Origin: Ruminococcus sp. UBA7013
GTDB taxonomy: Bacteria; Bacillota; Clostridia; Oscillospirales; Ruminococcaceae
DNA: 22,519 nt
Assembly (NCBI GenBank): GCA_002449585.1
Contig: DJXD01000035.1
Coordinates: 1 to 22,519, forward strand
Direction of reading: 5' to 3'
Positions 22,452-22,519 of the stretch are shown piece after piece; position 1 is the first letter of the stretch; every line of letters begins with the position of its first letter. The notes under the pieces were generated by a model. It did not search any database, was not told the origin of the DNA, and saw nothing but the letters and a program-made list of their open reading frames with translations. A program made the translations under genes and the position numbers.

Positions 22452-22519
22452 TTAGTGAAAGTATTCCTGCATGAGCGATTTTTTTAGCGTTTCGGCCTTT
22501 TCAAGCAATTTTTTTACTT
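22452..22519 (-). CDS. 3' end of a convergent gene of unknown function (partial)
   Basis: The minus strand is open from the window edge and reads KKLLEKAETLKKSLMQEYFH and then TAA at 22454-22452. Only 21 residues are visible: a charged amphipathic helix ending just before the shared terminator. Such helical tails occur in many proteins, including type I restriction specificity subunits, but no family can be assigned. Its position next to a terminator argues that it is real. Confidence 0.5.
   Translation of the reverse strand, partial: VKKLLEKAETLKKSLMQEYFH

Overview
The window looks like a chromosomal segment of a Gram-positive, anaerobic, fibre-degrading Clostridia/Oscillospiraceae member, most like Ruminococcus. 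The reasons are a secreted pectate lyase ending in a type I dockerin (cellulosome-type), a SpoVM-like micropeptide beside an M50 protease (a sporulation-type neighbourhood), strong AGGAGG-type ribosome sites, TTGxxx-N17-TATAAT promoters, and an alpha2-type glycyl-tRNA synthetase. This assignment comes from gene content only, with no database search.

Region 1 (1-3600, + strand) is accessory and partly decayed. The window opens on the last codons and terminal hairpin of an IS200/IS605-family TnpB element. This element appears to have inserted into the signal peptide of a lipoprotein flavodoxin. The flavodoxin also carries an in-frame TAG and loses its C-terminus, running into a frameshifted remnant of an unknown protein. 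Two apparently intact, closely coupled genes follow: a 310-aa protein of unknown family, and a 439-aa protein whose C-terminus looks like a PD-(D/E)XK nuclease of the polymorphic-toxin type, attached to an unusual N-terminal region with a Ser/Thr/Gly/Asn-rich stretch. This pair is the best candidate for an undescribed system.

Region 2 (3600-8740, - strand) is a four-gene operon: a multipass membrane protein, an alpha/beta hydrolase, and the two halves of a probable heterodimeric ABC exporter. It is driven by one strong promoter, with a near-palindromic operator candidate at the predicted start of transcription, and ends at a bidirectional terminator.

Region 3 (8790-10102, - strand) reads, in transcription order, a 29-aa SpoVM-like peptide, an intrinsic terminator, a 94-aa one-TM protein, an overlapping SpoIVFB-like M50 protease, a remnant of a GGDEF domain, and a terminator. 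It resembles a compact sporulation locus.

Region 4 (10200-16660) holds glycyl-tRNA synthetase (+), the dockerin pectate lyase (-) and the RecD2 helicase (-). Region 5 (16660-20790, - strand) holds a small CotH-like remnant and a 1298-aa MacB/FtsX-type ABC protein with a large extracytoplasmic insert. The insert contains a Thr/Glu-rich linker and about ten degenerate Met/Gln/Asp-rich repeats.

Region 6 (20880-22519) holds a MepA-like MATE efflux gene (+). Its leader contains a long hairpin ending in T7, which is a candidate guanidine-IV (mepA-motif) riboswitch or attenuator. A shared terminator and the 3' end of a convergent gene close the window.
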